DNA of 64,000 nt from Streptomyces pilosus (GCF_014649835.1 NZ_BMTU01000003.1:558001-622000); one strand, 5' to 3'; shown: positions 43,337 through 52,310, numbered from the stretch's first letter. The notes: generated from the sequence alone by a model not told the origin. Translations and numbers: made by a program.

Positions 43337-44308
43337 TTGACCGACGCGGCGATCACCGTCGAGGACGTACGCAAGACCTACGGCGGAGGCGGCGGCAACA
43401 ACAGACCCGCACTGGACGGGCTCGACCTCACGGTCGCGCGCGGCACGGTGCACGCGGTGCTCGGGCCGAACGGCGCGGGCAAGACCACCCTGGTGAGGAT
43501 CCTGGCCACCCTGCTGCGGCCCGACGCGGGCCGGGTCGAGGTGGCGGGATGCGACGTGGTGCGCGAGGCCTACGCGGTACGGCTGCGCATCGGCCTGCTC
43601 GGCCAGCACGCGGCGCTCGACGAGGAACTCGGCGGACGGCAGAACCTGGAGCTGTTCGGCCGCCTGTACCACCTGGGCGCACGGCGCGCCCGCGCGCGGG
43701 CCGGTGAGCTGCTGGAGCGCTTCGAGCTCTCCGGCACCGGACACAAGGCGGTGAAGCAGTACAGCGGCGGCATGCGGCGCCGCCTCGACCTCGCCGCCTC
43801 CCTGATCACCGAACCGGAGGTGCTGTTCCTCGACGAACCGACCACGGGCCTCGACCCGCGGGGCCGGGCGGAGGTGTGGGACTCCGTCCGCTCCCTGGTC
43901 GGCGGCGGCACCACCGTCCTGCTCACCACCCAGTACCTGGAGGAGGCCGACCAGCTCGCCGACCGCATCTCCCTGGTGGACGCGGGGCGGGTCGTCGCCG
44001 ACGGCACGGCGGACGAGCTCAAGGCGGCCACCGGCGGCGACCGCATCGACGTCGTGCTGCGCGACGCCGGGCAGCTGGGCGCCGCCGTCGCCCTGCTGCC
44101 CGTACCGAAGGACGCGGTCACCGTGGACACCGACCGGCGGCTGCTGAGCGCACCGGTCACCGACCGCATGGCGGCCCTGGCCGCGGTGGTCCGCGCGCTG
44201 GCGGAGGCCGGCGTCGAGGCCGAGGACATCGCCCTGCGCCGGCCCACCCTCGACGAGGTGTTCCTGCGTCTGACCGGGCACGACGAGCGAGTGAAGGAGG
44301 CCGCATGA
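43337..44308 (+). CDS. DrrA-type ABC transporter ATP-binding protein
   Basis: The protein is 323 aa from TTG 43337 (GAGGGAG 6 nt upstream). Walker A is GPNGAGKTT near 47, the Q loop [13 protein letters not shown], the signature [12 protein letters not shown] near 140, Walker [16 protein letters not shown], and the switch His replaced by Gln in [13 protein letters not shown] as in other DrrA proteins. The C-terminal about 100 aa is the DrrA-specific regulatory domain. It pairs with the permease downstream (4-nt overlap) to export a hydrophobic drug or metabolite. Confidence 0.93.
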   Translation: MTDAAITVEDVRKTYGGGGGNNRPALDGLDLTVARGTVHAVLGPNGAGKTTLVRILATLLRPDAGRVEVAGCDVVREAYAVRLRIGLLGQHAALDEELGGRQNLELFGRLYHLGARRARARAGELLERFELSGTGHKAVKQYSGGMRRRLDLAASLITEPEVLFLDEPTTGLDPRGRAEVWDSVRSLVGGGTTVLLTTQYLEEADQLADRISLVDAGRVVADGTADELKAATGGDRIDVVLRDAGQLGAAVALLPVPKDAVTVDTDRRLLSAPVTDRMAALAAVVRALAEAGVEAEDIALRRPTLDEVFLRLTGHDERVKEAA

Positions 44309-45072
44309 CCACCGCGACGTACGCCCTGACCGACTCCTGGACCATGACCCGCCGTGAACTCGCCCGCTGGGGACGGCAGCCGGTGACGGTGGTGGTCAAC
44401 CTGGTCTTCCCGGTGATGCTGCTGCTGATGTTCGGCTACCTGGTCGGCGGCGGCCGGGGGGTGAGCGGCGAGTACCTCGACTTCCTGGTGCCCGGCATGC
44501 TCGCGCTCACCATGGCCTTCGGCCTGGAGGGCACCATGGTCGCCGTCACCCAGGACCTGAACAAGGGCGTCATCGACCGCTTCCGTGCCATGCCGATGGC
44601 CAACGGCGCCGTCCTGGTCGGCCGGTCCGCCGCCGACATGCTCCAGTCCGCGCTCGGCCTGGCGGTGCTGCTCGCCGTCGCCGCCGCGCTCGGCTGGCGC
44701 GCCCACGGCGGCGCGGCCGGTCTCCTCGGCGCCGTGGGGCTGCTCCTGCTGTTCCGGTTCGCCATGCTGTGGATCGGCATCCACCTCGCGCTGGTCGCGG
44801 GGAAGCCGGAGCTGGTGCAGGCCGTGCAGATCCTGGTCTGGCCGGTCGGCTTCCTGTCCAACGCCTTCGCCGCGCCCGGCTCCATGCCGGACTGGCTGGG
44901 CACGGTCGTCCAGTGGAACCCCATGTCCCACACCGCCACGGCCGTGCGCGACCTGTTCGGCAGCCCCGGCGGGGAGCCGGGGCACCTCTGGGCGGCCGTC
45001 CTGTGGCCCCTGGCGCTGCTCGCGGTGTTCTTCCCGCTGGCGGTCCGGCGGTTCGCGCGGCTCAGCCGCTAG
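44305..45072 (+). CDS. DrrB-type ABC-2 permease
   Basis: The protein is 255 aa with six predicted membrane helices ([69 protein letters not shown], and two more). The ABC-2 signature region [23 protein letters not shown] lies in the last third. It forms the channel of the exporter with the ATPase gene upstream, whose stop it overlaps by 4 nt. Confidence 0.92.
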   Translation: MTTATYALTDSWTMTRRELARWGRQPVTVVVNLVFPVMLLLMFGYLVGGGRGVSGEYLDFLVPGMLALTMAFGLEGTMVAVTQDLNKGVIDRFRAMPMANGAVLVGRSAADMLQSALGLAVLLAVAAALGWRAHGGAAGLLGAVGLLLLFRFAMLWIGIHLALVAGKPELVQAVQILVWPVGFLSNAFAAPGSMPDWLGTVVQWNPMSHTATAVRDLFGSPGGEPGHLWAAVLWPLALLAVFFPLAVRRFARLSR

Positions 45073-45107
45073 AGCCCGTCCGGCGGACCACGCCGGACAG
45101 GCCCTAG
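45069..45107. terminator. Hairpin between convergent permease and glutamate decarboxylase genes
   Basis: GTCCGGCG (45078-45085) and CGCCGGAC (45091-45098) form an 8-bp core, extended by GCC/GGC and by CTAG/CTAG outer pairs with small mismatches. Each outer CTAG carries the stop codon of one gene. Confidence 0.65.
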
Positions 45108-46513
45108 TGGTGGAACCCGGTGGCCGCGTCCCTGTCCTCGGTGAGGGGGCGCGGCTGCCGGCGCAGGTCCGGCAGCAGCCGGGCCAGGTCCTCGGCGAAG
45201 ACGTCCGCGAGGTCCTCGGAGAAGCCGTTGCGGCACACCACCCGCAGCACCGACAGGTCCTGGCGGTTCGCCGGGAACGTGTACGCGGGCACCAGCCAGC
45301 CGCTCTCCCGCATCCGCCGGGACACGTCGAACACGTCGTAGGCCGTCACCTCCGGGGTGGTGGTGAACGCGAACACGGGCAGCTCGTCGCCCCGGGTGAG
45401 CAGGCGGAAGTCGCCCAGTTCCGCGATCCGCGCGGACAGCCGCGTGGCCACGTCCCGCGAGGCCTGCTGCACCGCGCGGTAGCCCTCCCGGCCCAGCCGC
45501 AGGAACGTGTAGTACTGCGCCACGACCTGGGCGCCCGGGCGGGAGAAGTTCAGCGCGAAGGTCGGCATGTCGCCGCCCAGGTAGTTGACCCGGAAGACCA
45601 GCTCCTCGGGCAGCGTCCCCGCGTCCCGCCACAGCACCCAGCCGACACCCGGGTAGACCAGTCCGTACTTGTGCCCGGAGGTGTTGACCGACGCCACCCG
45701 GGGGAGGCGGAAGTCCCACACCAGGTCCTCGTCGAGGAAGGGCGCGACCATCGCGCCCGACGCCCCGTCGACGTGCACCGGGACGTCCAGGCCGGTGCGC
45801 TCCTGGAGTCCGTCCAGCGCGGCGCACAGGTCCGCGACCGGCTCGTACGACCCGTCGAAGGTGGACCCCAGGACGCCGACGACGCCGATGGTGTTCTCGT
45901 CGCACAGGGCGGCCGCGGCGGCCGGGTCGAGGTGGAACCGCTCGCCCTCCATGGGCACCTGACGGGGCTCCACCTCCCAGAAGGTGCAGAACTTGTCCCA
46001 GCAGACCTGGACGTTGACCCCCATGACGAGGTTCGGCCGGGCGTCGGGGGACGGGTAGCGGTCGGCGTTGCGGTGCATCCAGCGCCGCTTCATCGCCATC
46101 CCGGCGAGCATGCACGCCTCGCTGGACCCGGTCGTCGAACAGCCCACGGCCGCCGACGGGTCCGGGGCGTGCCACAGGTCGGCGAGCATCGCCACACAGC
46201 GCCGCTCCAGCTCGGCCGTGCGCGGGTACTCGTCCTTGTCGATCATGTTCTTGTCCCGGCACTCCGCCATCAGGACGCCGGCCTGGGGCTCCATCCAGGT
46301 GGTGACGAAGGTGGCCAGGTTCAGCCGCGCGTTGCCGTCCAGCATCAGCTCGTCGTGCACGAGCTGGTACGCCGTCGAGGGCGTCATGGGCCCGTCGGGC
46401 AGCCGGTGCTTGGGCGGGGCCCCGAGCATGTCCCCGACCGGATTGGCCTCGCCCAGGAAGGGGTTGACGGACAAGGGGCGCTCTTCGTGCTGCGGGCCGT
46501 TGTGGAGCGGCAT
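45104..46513 (-). CDS. gad: Glutamate decarboxylase
   Basis: This 469-aa PLP enzyme has the group II decarboxylase fold. The PLP lysine is in SVNTSGHKYGL near 280. The substrate and cofactor loops GCSTTGSSEACML and VHVDGASGAMVAPF are intact. The N-terminus (NPFLGEANPVGDML) matches bacterial GadA/B. The protein ends TGFHH; the E. coli enzyme also ends with a His that closes the active site at neutral pH. It converts glutamate to GABA and consumes a proton. Gene lies 61 nt downstream of the ClC gene in the same direction. Confidence 0.94.
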   Translation of the reverse strand: MPLHNGPQHEERPLSVNPFLGEANPVGDMLGAPPKHRLPDGPMTPSTAYQLVHDELMLDGNARLNLATFVTTWMEPQAGVLMAECRDKNMIDKDEYPRTAELERRCVAMLADLWHAPDPSAAVGCSTTGSSEACMLAGMAMKRRWMHRNADRYPSPDARPNLVMGVNVQVCWDKFCTFWEVEPRQVPMEGERFHLDPAAAAALCDENTIGVVGVLGSTFDGSYEPVADLCAALDGLQERTGLDVPVHVDGASGAMVAPFLDEDLVWDFRLPRVASVNTSGHKYGLVYPGVGWVLWRDAGTLPEELVFRVNYLGGDMPTFALNFSRPGAQVVAQYYTFLRLGREGYRAVQQASRDVATRLSARIAELGDFRLLTRGDELPVFAFTTTPEVTAYDVFDVSRRMRESGWLVPAYTFPANRQDLSVLRVVCRNGFSEDLADVFAEDLARLLPDLRRQPRPLTEDRDAATGFHH

Positions 46514-46574
46514 GGGTGCCTCCGTGAGGGGTGGGCGGCCCTGGAAGGGCCGGAGGGGGGCGGGGTGCTGCGGG

Positions 46575-47861
46575 TCACCGGACCGCCGTTCCGTCCTCCC
46601 GCAGCTGCATGTGCGGGCGGCCCGTGACCAGCAGCCAGGCAGGCAGGGAGGCGATGCACAGCAGGGCGATGACCGAGGGGGAGGAGACCAGGACGGCGGC
46701 GACGAACAGGCTCACCCAGCCCTGCCGGGTGACGGCCAGCAGGACCCCCAGCACGGCCGCCGCCACGCCCACCGCCGGCTGCACGCCCGGCACCAGCGCG
46801 TGCGCGCCCAGTCCGAGCGCCGTGCCGACGAACACCGAGGGGAAGATCCGCCCGCCCCGGAAGCCGCAGGAGGCGGCGACGAGCAGGGCGGCCAGCTTCA
46901 CCACCGTCATGGTGGCGAACTCGCCCGCCGTCCAGCCGTCCGGGTCCCGCGCCAGCTCGGCGACCTCGTCGAGCCCCTTGAAGAGGGTCAGGTGCCCGCC
47001 CAGGGCGGCCAGGGCGCCCAGCACCGCCCCGCCGACCGGGAGCATCAGCATCGGGTGCCGCAGCCGGGCGAAGGCCCGGTGGACGTGGGGGAAGGCGTAC
47101 ACGGCGCACATGCCGAGCGCCGCCCCCACCGGGGCCACCACGAGCGACGCGAGCAGGTCGCCCCAGCCGGGCCGCCCGAACGGCGGCAGACGCAGGTCGA
47201 AACTGGGCTCGGACACCAGCGCGGTGGTGAGCGCCCCGGCTCCGGCGGCCGCCAGCGGCGCGAACAGGCTGTCCCACAGCTGCCCCTTGATCCGCTGCCC
47301 GGCCAGCGCCTCCGAGATGACGAGCGCGGCGGCGACCGGCGTACCGAACAGCGCGCCGATCGTCCCGGCCTCCGCCAGGGCCACCCAGCCGCTCTGCCGG
47401 GTCCGCGGGAAGGCCCTGAGGCCCACCCGGACGGCCAGGGAGACGTTCACGGCGATGATCGGGTTCTCGGGGCCCAGGCTCGGCCCGCCGGCCAGCACGA
47501 ACGCCGTCGCCAGCAGCAGTCCCGGCAGCACCGTGAGCGGCAGCACCGGCGCGTCGAGTCCGGTGGTGGCCGGATCGGGGCCCGCGTGGCCCGGGGCCTT
47601 CCACACCACCAGACCGACCGCGACGCCGGTGGCGACGAGCATCACGAACATCCACAGCACGGAGTACCTGCCGACGCCGAGGGCGTCCGGCACCGTCTCC
47701 CACAGGACGTCCTGCAACTCCTCCGCGGCGGTGCCGACCGCCAGCAGCACCAGACTCGTCACCACGCCCACCAGCAGCGCGGGCACGAGGGTCGGCAGAA
47801 GCGTGCGTGCCGCGGCCCCCGGGGCGGCGGAGGGTGCGGGTGGTGCGCTGTCCTGGGCCAC
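46575..47861 (-). CDS. ClC-family chloride channel or Cl-/H+ antiporter
   Basis: The protein is 428 aa from GTG 47861; GTG 47867 is possible. About ten or eleven hydrophobic helices. The ClC filter motifs are recognisable but modified: AGGPSLGPENPI for the GREGP-type motif and GFRGGRIFPSVFVG for GxFxP. The first motif GSGIP is not clear. It lies upstream of the decarboxylase gene on the same strand, so both may act in acid stress, the ClC protein as charge shunt. TATCGT lies 6 nt before the GTG, suggesting a leaderless start. The promoter region abuts that of tipA. Confidence 0.85.
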   Translation of the reverse strand: MAQDSAPPAPSAAPGAAARTLLPTLVPALLVGVVTSLVLLAVGTAAEELQDVLWETVPDALGVGRYSVLWMFVMLVATGVAVGLVVWKAPGHAGPDPATTGLDAPVLPLTVLPGLLLATAFVLAGGPSLGPENPIIAVNVSLAVRVGLRAFPRTRQSGWVALAEAGTIGALFGTPVAAALVISEALAGQRIKGQLWDSLFAPLAAAGAGALTTALVSEPSFDLRLPPFGRPGWGDLLASLVVAPVGAALGMCAVYAFPHVHRAFARLRHPMLMLPVGGAVLGALAALGGHLTLFKGLDEVAELARDPDGWTAGEFATMTVVKLAALLVAASCGFRGGRIFPSVFVGTALGLGAHALVPGVQPAVGVAAAVLGVLLAVTRQGWVSLFVAAVLVSSPSVIALLCIASLPAWLLVTGRPHMQLREDGTAVR

Positions 47862-47904
47862 CCGCACACGATAAGTGGAGAAAGCGGACAAACAGGGAAG
47901 CGGC

Positions 47905-47935
47905 TTGCACCTCACCCGACGTGAGGACCCAGGCT
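47905..47935 (+). promoter_or_regulatory. tipA promoter with MerR-type operator
   Basis: TTGCAC (47905-47910) and CAGGCT (47930-47935) are -35 and -10 separated by 19 bp. The over-long spacer holds the perfect inverted repeat CCTCAC-CCGAC-GTGAGG (47910-47926). The same elements define the well-known thiostrepton-inducible ptipA, in which TipAL untwists the 19-bp spacer. Confidence 0.92.
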
Positions 47936-47961
47936 GGAGCGCGAAAGGGAAAGGAGCGGAA

Positions 47962-48723
47962 GTGAGCTACTCCGTGGGACAGGTGGCCGGCTTCGCCGGC
48001 GTCACGGTGCGCACCCTGCACCACTACGACGGCATCGGCCTGCTCGCGCCCAGCGAGCGCAGCCACGCCGGTCACCGGCGCTACAGCGACGCCGACCTCG
48101 ACCGGCTGCAGCAGATCCTGTTCTACCGCGCGCTCGGCTTCCCGCTCGAGGAGGTCGCCGTCCTGCTCGACGACCCGGCCGCGGACCCGCGCGCGCACCT
48201 GCGCCGCCAGCACGAACTGCTGACCGCCCGGATCGAGAAGCTGAGGGAGATGGCGGCGGCCGTGGAACACGCGATGGAGGCACGCACGATGGGAATCGAT
48301 CTGACGCCCGAGGAGAAGTTCGAGGTGTTCGGCGACTTCGACCCGGACCAATACGAGGACGAGGTGCGGGAACGCTGGGGCGGCACCGACGCCTACCGCC
48401 AGTCGCGCCGGCGGACCGCGTCGTACACCAAGGAGGACTGGAAGCGCGTCACCGCGGAGTTCGACGGCCTGCACCGGCGCATGGCCGGCCTGATGGACGC
48501 CGGGACACCGGCCGACTCCGAGGCGGCCATGGACCTCGCCGAGGAGCACCGGCGGTTCATCACCGGCGCGTACTACGACTGCGGGCACGAGATGCACGCG
48601 GGTCTGGGCGAGATGTACGTGTCCGACCCGCGGTTCACCGCCACGTACGAGAGGATCCGCGCCGGTCTGGCCGGCTACCTGCGCGACGCGATCGTCGCCA
48701 ACGCCGCCCGGCACGCCTCCTGA
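47962..48723 (+). CDS. tipA: MerR-family regulator TipAL
   Basis: The protein is 253 aa from GTG 47962 (GAAAGGGAAAGGAGCGG upstream), the exact length of S. lividans TipAL. The winged HTH is at 1-75 (YSVGQVAGFAGVTVRTLHHYD), a dimerising coiled coil at 76-109, and the TipAS ligand domain at 110-253. TipAL activates its own promoter when thiopeptides bind. The family attaches thiostrepton covalently through Cys214 (MHTCLGEM in S. lividans, from memory). Here the segment is MHAGLGEM, Gly214; only Cys207 remains. Residues 150-205 are also less conserved. Autoregulation is probably kept, and ligand choice is changed. Confidence 0.93.
   Translation: MSYSVGQVAGFAGVTVRTLHHYDGIGLLAPSERSHAGHRRYSDADLDRLQQILFYRALGFPLEEVAVLLDDPAADPRAHLRRQHELLTARIEKLREMAAAVEHAMEARTMGIDLTPEEKFEVFGDFDPDQYEDEVRERWGGTDAYRQSRRRTASYTKEDWKRVTAEFDGLHRRMAGLMDAGTPADSEAAMDLAEEHRRFITGAYYDCGHEMHAGLGEMYVSDPRFTATYERIRAGLAGYLRDAIVANAARHAS
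48289..48723 (+). CDS. tipA: TipAS, internal translation product of tipA
   Basis: An ATG at 48289 in the tipA frame lies 8 nt after GGAGG and gives a 144-aa protein starting MGIDLTPEEKF. This matches the known TipAS form, which is made in large excess and sequesters thiopeptides. This is an alternative product of the same gene, not a separate locus. Confidence 0.8.
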   Translation: MGIDLTPEEKFEVFGDFDPDQYEDEVRERWGGTDAYRQSRRRTASYTKEDWKRVTAEFDGLHRRMAGLMDAGTPADSEAAMDLAEEHRRFITGAYYDCGHEMHAGLGEMYVSDPRFTATYERIRAGLAGYLRDAIVANAARHAS

Positions 48724-48725
48724 GC

Positions 48726-48758
48726 GGTCGTGGCCCGGCGGGCTTCCGGGCCACGACC
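48726..48758 (+). terminator. Terminator of tipA
   Basis: GGTCGTGGCCCGG (48726-48738) and CCGGGCCACGACC (48746-48758) form a perfect 13-bp stem starting 3 nt after the stop. Confidence 0.9.
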
Positions 48759-48914
48759 AGCGGTGATCGCCCCGGTGACGGATCACGGCTTTCTCCGGGG
48801 CGGTACACAGGGCATCCTGGACACCCCCGCGGAACCTGGGCTTCGACGGCTGCGTTCATAATTTGGGCAGCCAGCCCGGCCCGTACCTCCCCCAGCTGCA
48901 GGAGCCACATCCCC

Positions 48915-49832
48915 GTGACCACGCTTGCGCTCGGCCCTGAGTGGCTGAGTCCGGACTACCTGATCGAGACCTTCAGCCTCCCCGGCATCCTGCTGATCGT
49001 CTTCGCGGAGTCCGGACTCTTCGCGTTCCTGCCCGGTGACTCCCTGCTGTTCACGGCGGGTCTCTTCGTGGCCGAGGGCAGTTACATCACCCAGCCGCTG
49101 TGGCTGGTGTGCACCCTGATCGTGCTGGCCGCCGTCATCGGTGACCAAGTCGGTTACATGATCGGCAAGTTCTTCGGTCCCCGGCTGTTCAGCCGGCCGA
49201 ACTCCAAGCTCTTCAAACAGGAGAACCTGGAGAAGGCGCACGACTTCATGGAGAAGTACGGCCCCAAGGCGATCGTCCTGGCCCGCTTCGTCCCGATCGT
49301 CCGCACCTTCGCCCCCATCGTGGCGGGCGCCGGCCGCATGAAGTACCGCACGTTCGTGACGTACAACGTCATCGGCGGTGTCGCCTGGGGCTGCGGCGTC
49401 ACCCTGGCGGGTTACTGGCTCGGCCAGATCGGGTTCATCAAGAACAACGTCGAGTCGATCCTCATCCTGATCGTCTTCCTCTCCGTGGTGCCGATCATCG
49501 TCGAGTACCTGCGTGAGCGCGGGAAGAAGAAGCGCGCCGCCGCCGAGGCCCCGGCCCCGGTCGCCGCGCCGCAGTACCCCGTCATGGACGACGCCACGAC
49601 CCAGCTGCGACGCATCCCCCCGGCCGCCCCGCAGCAGCCCCAGCCGTCCCACCAGCAGTACGGAAACCCGGCCGGCTACCCCCAGCAGCAGGCCCCGCAG
49701 CACGCCCCGCGGCAGGCCCCCCAGCAGCCGTACGGCAACCAGGGCGGCTACCCGAGGCAGGACCCCCGGCAGCAGCCGTACGGCAACGACCAGCACTACA
49801 ACCAGCAGCAGCCGTACAACGGCGGCTACTGA
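48915..49832 (+). CDS. DedA-family membrane protein with Gln/Pro/Tyr-rich tail
   Basis: The protein is 305 aa from GTG 48915. The DedA domain is at 15-205, with FAESGLFAFLPGDSLLF, the conserved KYGPKAIVLARFVPIVRTFAPIVAGAGRM (split here by family motif FxR and G/P) and four or five membrane helices. DedA proteins are probably lipid scramblases or undecaprenyl-phosphate flippases. From 215 on there is a cytoplasmic tail of Gln, Pro, Tyr, Gly and Asn (QQPYGN repeats). Such tails occur in Streptomyces DedA proteins; they may mediate protein contacts. It converges on the ThrE gene with a 12-bp hairpin between. Confidence 0.9.
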   Translation: MTTLALGPEWLSPDYLIETFSLPGILLIVFAESGLFAFLPGDSLLFTAGLFVAEGSYITQPLWLVCTLIVLAAVIGDQVGYMIGKFFGPRLFSRPNSKLFKQENLEKAHDFMEKYGPKAIVLARFVPIVRTFAPIVAGAGRMKYRTFVTYNVIGGVAWGCGVTLAGYWLGQIGFIKNNVESILILIVFLSVVPIIVEYLRERGKKKRAAAEAPAPVAAPQYPVMDDATTQLRRIPPAAPQQPQPSHQQYGNPAGYPQQQAPQHAPRQAPQQPYGNQGGYPRQDPRQQPYGNDQHYNQQQPYNGGY

Positions 49833-49848
49833 GACGCCCGAAGGGACG

Positions 49849-49877
49849 CGGGCGGAGCCGACGTGCGGCTCCGCCCG
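49849..49877. terminator. Hairpin between dedA and thrE-like genes
   Basis: CGGGCGGAGCCG (49849-49860) and CGGCTCCGCCCG (49866-49877) form a perfect 12-bp stem with loop ACGTG. Confidence 0.85.
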
Positions 49878-49898
49878 GCCGCGAGCCGGGCGGCCGCG

Positions 49899-51596
49899 TC
49901 AGAATCCCCGCGTCCGCTTCGCCGCCCGGCGCTTCTCCGGGGAACCGATCCGCAGGAAGATCCGGGAGATCTCCGACCCGAGGTTCACCCCGATCGCGAT
50001 GGCCATGGCCAGGGCCACGGCCTTGGTGAGCGACGCCAGCCCGTCGGTGACCTCGTTCTGCGCGATGCCCAGCAGACCGAAGTACGTGGCGGAACCCGGC
50101 AGCAGCGGCCCGATGGCCGCCGTGGTGTACGGCAGCGCCGACGCGAACCGGTAGCGGGCCAGCAGCTGTCCGAAGAGACCCACCACACCGGCCGCCACGG
50201 CCGTGGCCGCCACCGGTGAGATGTCGCCCGTGACGTGCAGCGCCCCGTACACCACCCAGGCGATCCCGCCGTTCAGGGTCGCCATCAGCACGGTGGACCT
50301 CTCCTGCTGGAGCAGCACCGCGAAGGCCAGCGACAGCGCCATCGACGCGACGATCTGCAGCACCGGGCGCGGATCACCGCCGAGCGCCGCGTCCGGGTTC
50401 AGGTTCGCCCCCAGCTGCACGCCGAAGTACAGCACCGTCAGCACACCCGCCACGATGCCCACGAAGAAGTACAGGACCTCCAGCAGGCGGGCCGACGCGG
50501 TGATGTAGAAGCCGGTCAGGCCGTCCTGCACGCCCGCCACCAGCGCCCGCCCCGGCAGCAGCGCGAACAGCCCACCGGTGATCACCGCGGACGCCTTCAC
50601 GTCCACGTGCGCCACGGTGAGCGCTACCCCGATCGCGGCCGGCGGCGTGGCGGCCACCGTGAACTGGTAGAACTCCGGCAGCCCGCGCCCCGCGCAGAGC
50701 CAGGCCAGCCGGTCGCCGAGCATCGCGCCGACCGCGGCGGCCACGAACACCAGGAAGCCACCGCCGACCAGCACCGAGGCCGAGCCGGCGAGCAGCCCGC
50801 TCGCCGCGGTCAGCGTCCAGCCGGAGTACGGGTGCCGGTTGCGGCGGATCTCCGCCAGCCGCCGGTAGGCCTCCTCCAGGGACACGTGGGTCTCGGGGTC
50901 GCTGAGGTCGTCCACCAGCTGGTAGACGGCCGCCAGACGGGTGTAGTCGGGGCTGCGGCGCCGCACCGTGCGGGACGCGGTCACGGGGTCGTCGACCAGC
51001 GACGGCTGGTAGGAGATCGCCAGCAGCGTGAAGGTGACGTTGGGTTCGCAGCGGTCCAGGCCGTAGGAGCGGCACACGGCGAACATCGCCGCCTCCACGT
51101 CCTCGGCGCCCTCACCGCCCGCCAGCAGCAGCTCCCCGATCCGCAGGGTCAGGTCGAGCACGCGCGGCACGGCCGGCCCGGAATCGTCGTGCCGCTGGAT
51201 CGGCTCCGGCGCCGGCCGCTCGGTCACCGGCATGCGCAGCATCGTGCGCATCCGGTCCTGCCACGGCACGTCCCGGGTGAGGCTGACGGCCGGTACCCCG
51301 TTCGGCGGGGTGAAGGCCGGCGGCGGCCGCTTCGCGCTGTAGGTGCTGGGCCGGTTGAACGCCGACCCCTCCGACTCGGCCGGGTGCGGCGGCGCCACGT
51401 CCAGGCCGTCCGGCACGGCGAACTCGGACGTCGCCTCCGACTCCGTGCCGGTCCTGGAGACGGCGAGCCCTTCGGGAACCGCGAACTCGGACGTCGTCGA
51501 CGAGTCGGGCTCGGCCGGCGCCGCGACCCCGATGGGTGGCAGGAACCCACTCCTCGCCTCGTCCGACTGCGGCTTGCGGTCCTCCGCGTCCGTCAC
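49899..51596 (-). CDS. Threonine/serine exporter family protein (ThrE)
   Basis: The protein is 565 aa from GTG 51596. The first about 130 residues are disordered and include a duplicated EFAVPxGL motif (TSEFAVPEGL, TSEFAVPDGL). The DUF1212 domain follows (VLDLTLRIGELLLAGGEGAEDVEAAM at about 145-170), a hydrolase-like cytoplasmic domain, then about ten membrane helices covering ThrE and ThrE_2. ThrE of Corynebacterium exports threonine and serine; the substrate here is inferred from the family only. Confidence 0.87.
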   Translation of the reverse strand: MTDAEDRKPQSDEARSGFLPPIGVAAPAEPDSSTTSEFAVPEGLAVSRTGTESEATSEFAVPDGLDVAPPHPAESEGSAFNRPSTYSAKRPPPAFTPPNGVPAVSLTRDVPWQDRMRTMLRMPVTERPAPEPIQRHDDSGPAVPRVLDLTLRIGELLLAGGEGAEDVEAAMFAVCRSYGLDRCEPNVTFTLLAISYQPSLVDDPVTASRTVRRRSPDYTRLAAVYQLVDDLSDPETHVSLEEAYRRLAEIRRNRHPYSGWTLTAASGLLAGSASVLVGGGFLVFVAAAVGAMLGDRLAWLCAGRGLPEFYQFTVAATPPAAIGVALTVAHVDVKASAVITGGLFALLPGRALVAGVQDGLTGFYITASARLLEVLYFFVGIVAGVLTVLYFGVQLGANLNPDAALGGDPRPVLQIVASMALSLAFAVLLQQERSTVLMATLNGGIAWVVYGALHVTGDISPVAATAVAAGVVGLFGQLLARYRFASALPYTTAAIGPLLPGSATYFGLLGIAQNEVTDGLASLTKAVALAMAIAIGVNLGSEISRIFLRIGSPEKRRAAKRTRGF

Positions 51597-51681
51597 GTGC
51601 CCTTCGCTCCTCGTACGACACCGTCCCCCGTGATCGTTCCTAGCCTGCCCCGTAGGGCATCAGTATGCGCACACACGACAA

Positions 51682-51711
51682 AACGGGCCGCACGCCTGCG
51701 CGCGGCCCGTT
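51682..51711 (-). terminator. Terminator of ppa
   Basis: On the minus strand AACGGGCCGC pairs with GCGGCCCGTT (51711-51702 and 51691-51682) around a 10-nt loop, and the 3' arm runs into TTTTGTCG. It lies 22 nt past the ppa stop. Confidence 0.8.
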
Positions 51712-51733
51712 CTGCGTCTGGCAGCGGGAGGGC

Positions 51734-52225
51734 TCAGTGGCCGCCCGTCTCCTTGAAACGCTTGTAGGACCGCTCGATCTCGGCCTCGGCGTCCACCCGG
51801 CCCACCCAGTTGGCGCCCTCGACGGACTTGCCCGGCTCCAGGTCCTTGTAGACCTCGAAGAAGTGCTGGATCTCCAGGCGGTCGAACTCCGACACGTGGT
51901 GGATGTCGCGCAGGTGCTCCACGCGCGGGTCGGTCGAGGGGACGCACAGCAGCTTGTCGTCGCCGCCGGCCTCGTCCGTCATGCGGAACATGCCGATCGC
52001 GCGGCAGCGGATCAGGCAGCCCGGGAACGTCGGCTCGTCCAGGATGACCAGCGCGTCCAGCGGGTCGCCGTCCTCGCCGAGGGTGTTCTCGACGAAGCCG
52101 TAGTCGGTCGGGTAGGCGGTCGAGGTGAAGAGCCGACGGTCCAGCCGGATCCGACCCGTCTCGTGGTCCACCTCGTACTTGTTCCGCGAACCCTTCGGGA
52201 TCTCGATCGTGACGTCGAACTCCAC
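51734..52225 (-). CDS. ppa: Soluble inorganic pyrophosphatase, family I
   Basis: The protein is 163 aa from GTG 52225 (GGAGGAG 8 nt upstream); a longer frame from 52249 is not needed. It begins [20 protein letters not shown]. The catalytic cluster is [18 protein letters not shown] (Asp residues for Mg2+) and the [10 protein letters not shown] loop is intact. It hydrolyses cytoplasmic pyrophosphate to drive biosynthesis. The cell therefore has both this enzyme and the membrane HppA. It is divergent from dacB. Confidence 0.96.
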   Translation of the reverse strand: MEFDVTIEIPKGSRNKYEVDHETGRIRLDRRLFTSTAYPTDYGFVENTLGEDGDPLDALVILDEPTFPGCLIRCRAIGMFRMTDEAGGDDKLLCVPSTDPRVEHLRDIHHVSEFDRLEIQHFFEVYKDLEPGKSVEGANWVGRVDAEAEIERSYKRFKETGGH

Positions 52226-52310
52226 CGGACGCTCCTCCATGATCAGCACATAGTTCTGGTGGTTAAGTGTCCCTCACGCAGGTGTGTGATCGCGAAAGGG
52301 GCTGGTGGTC

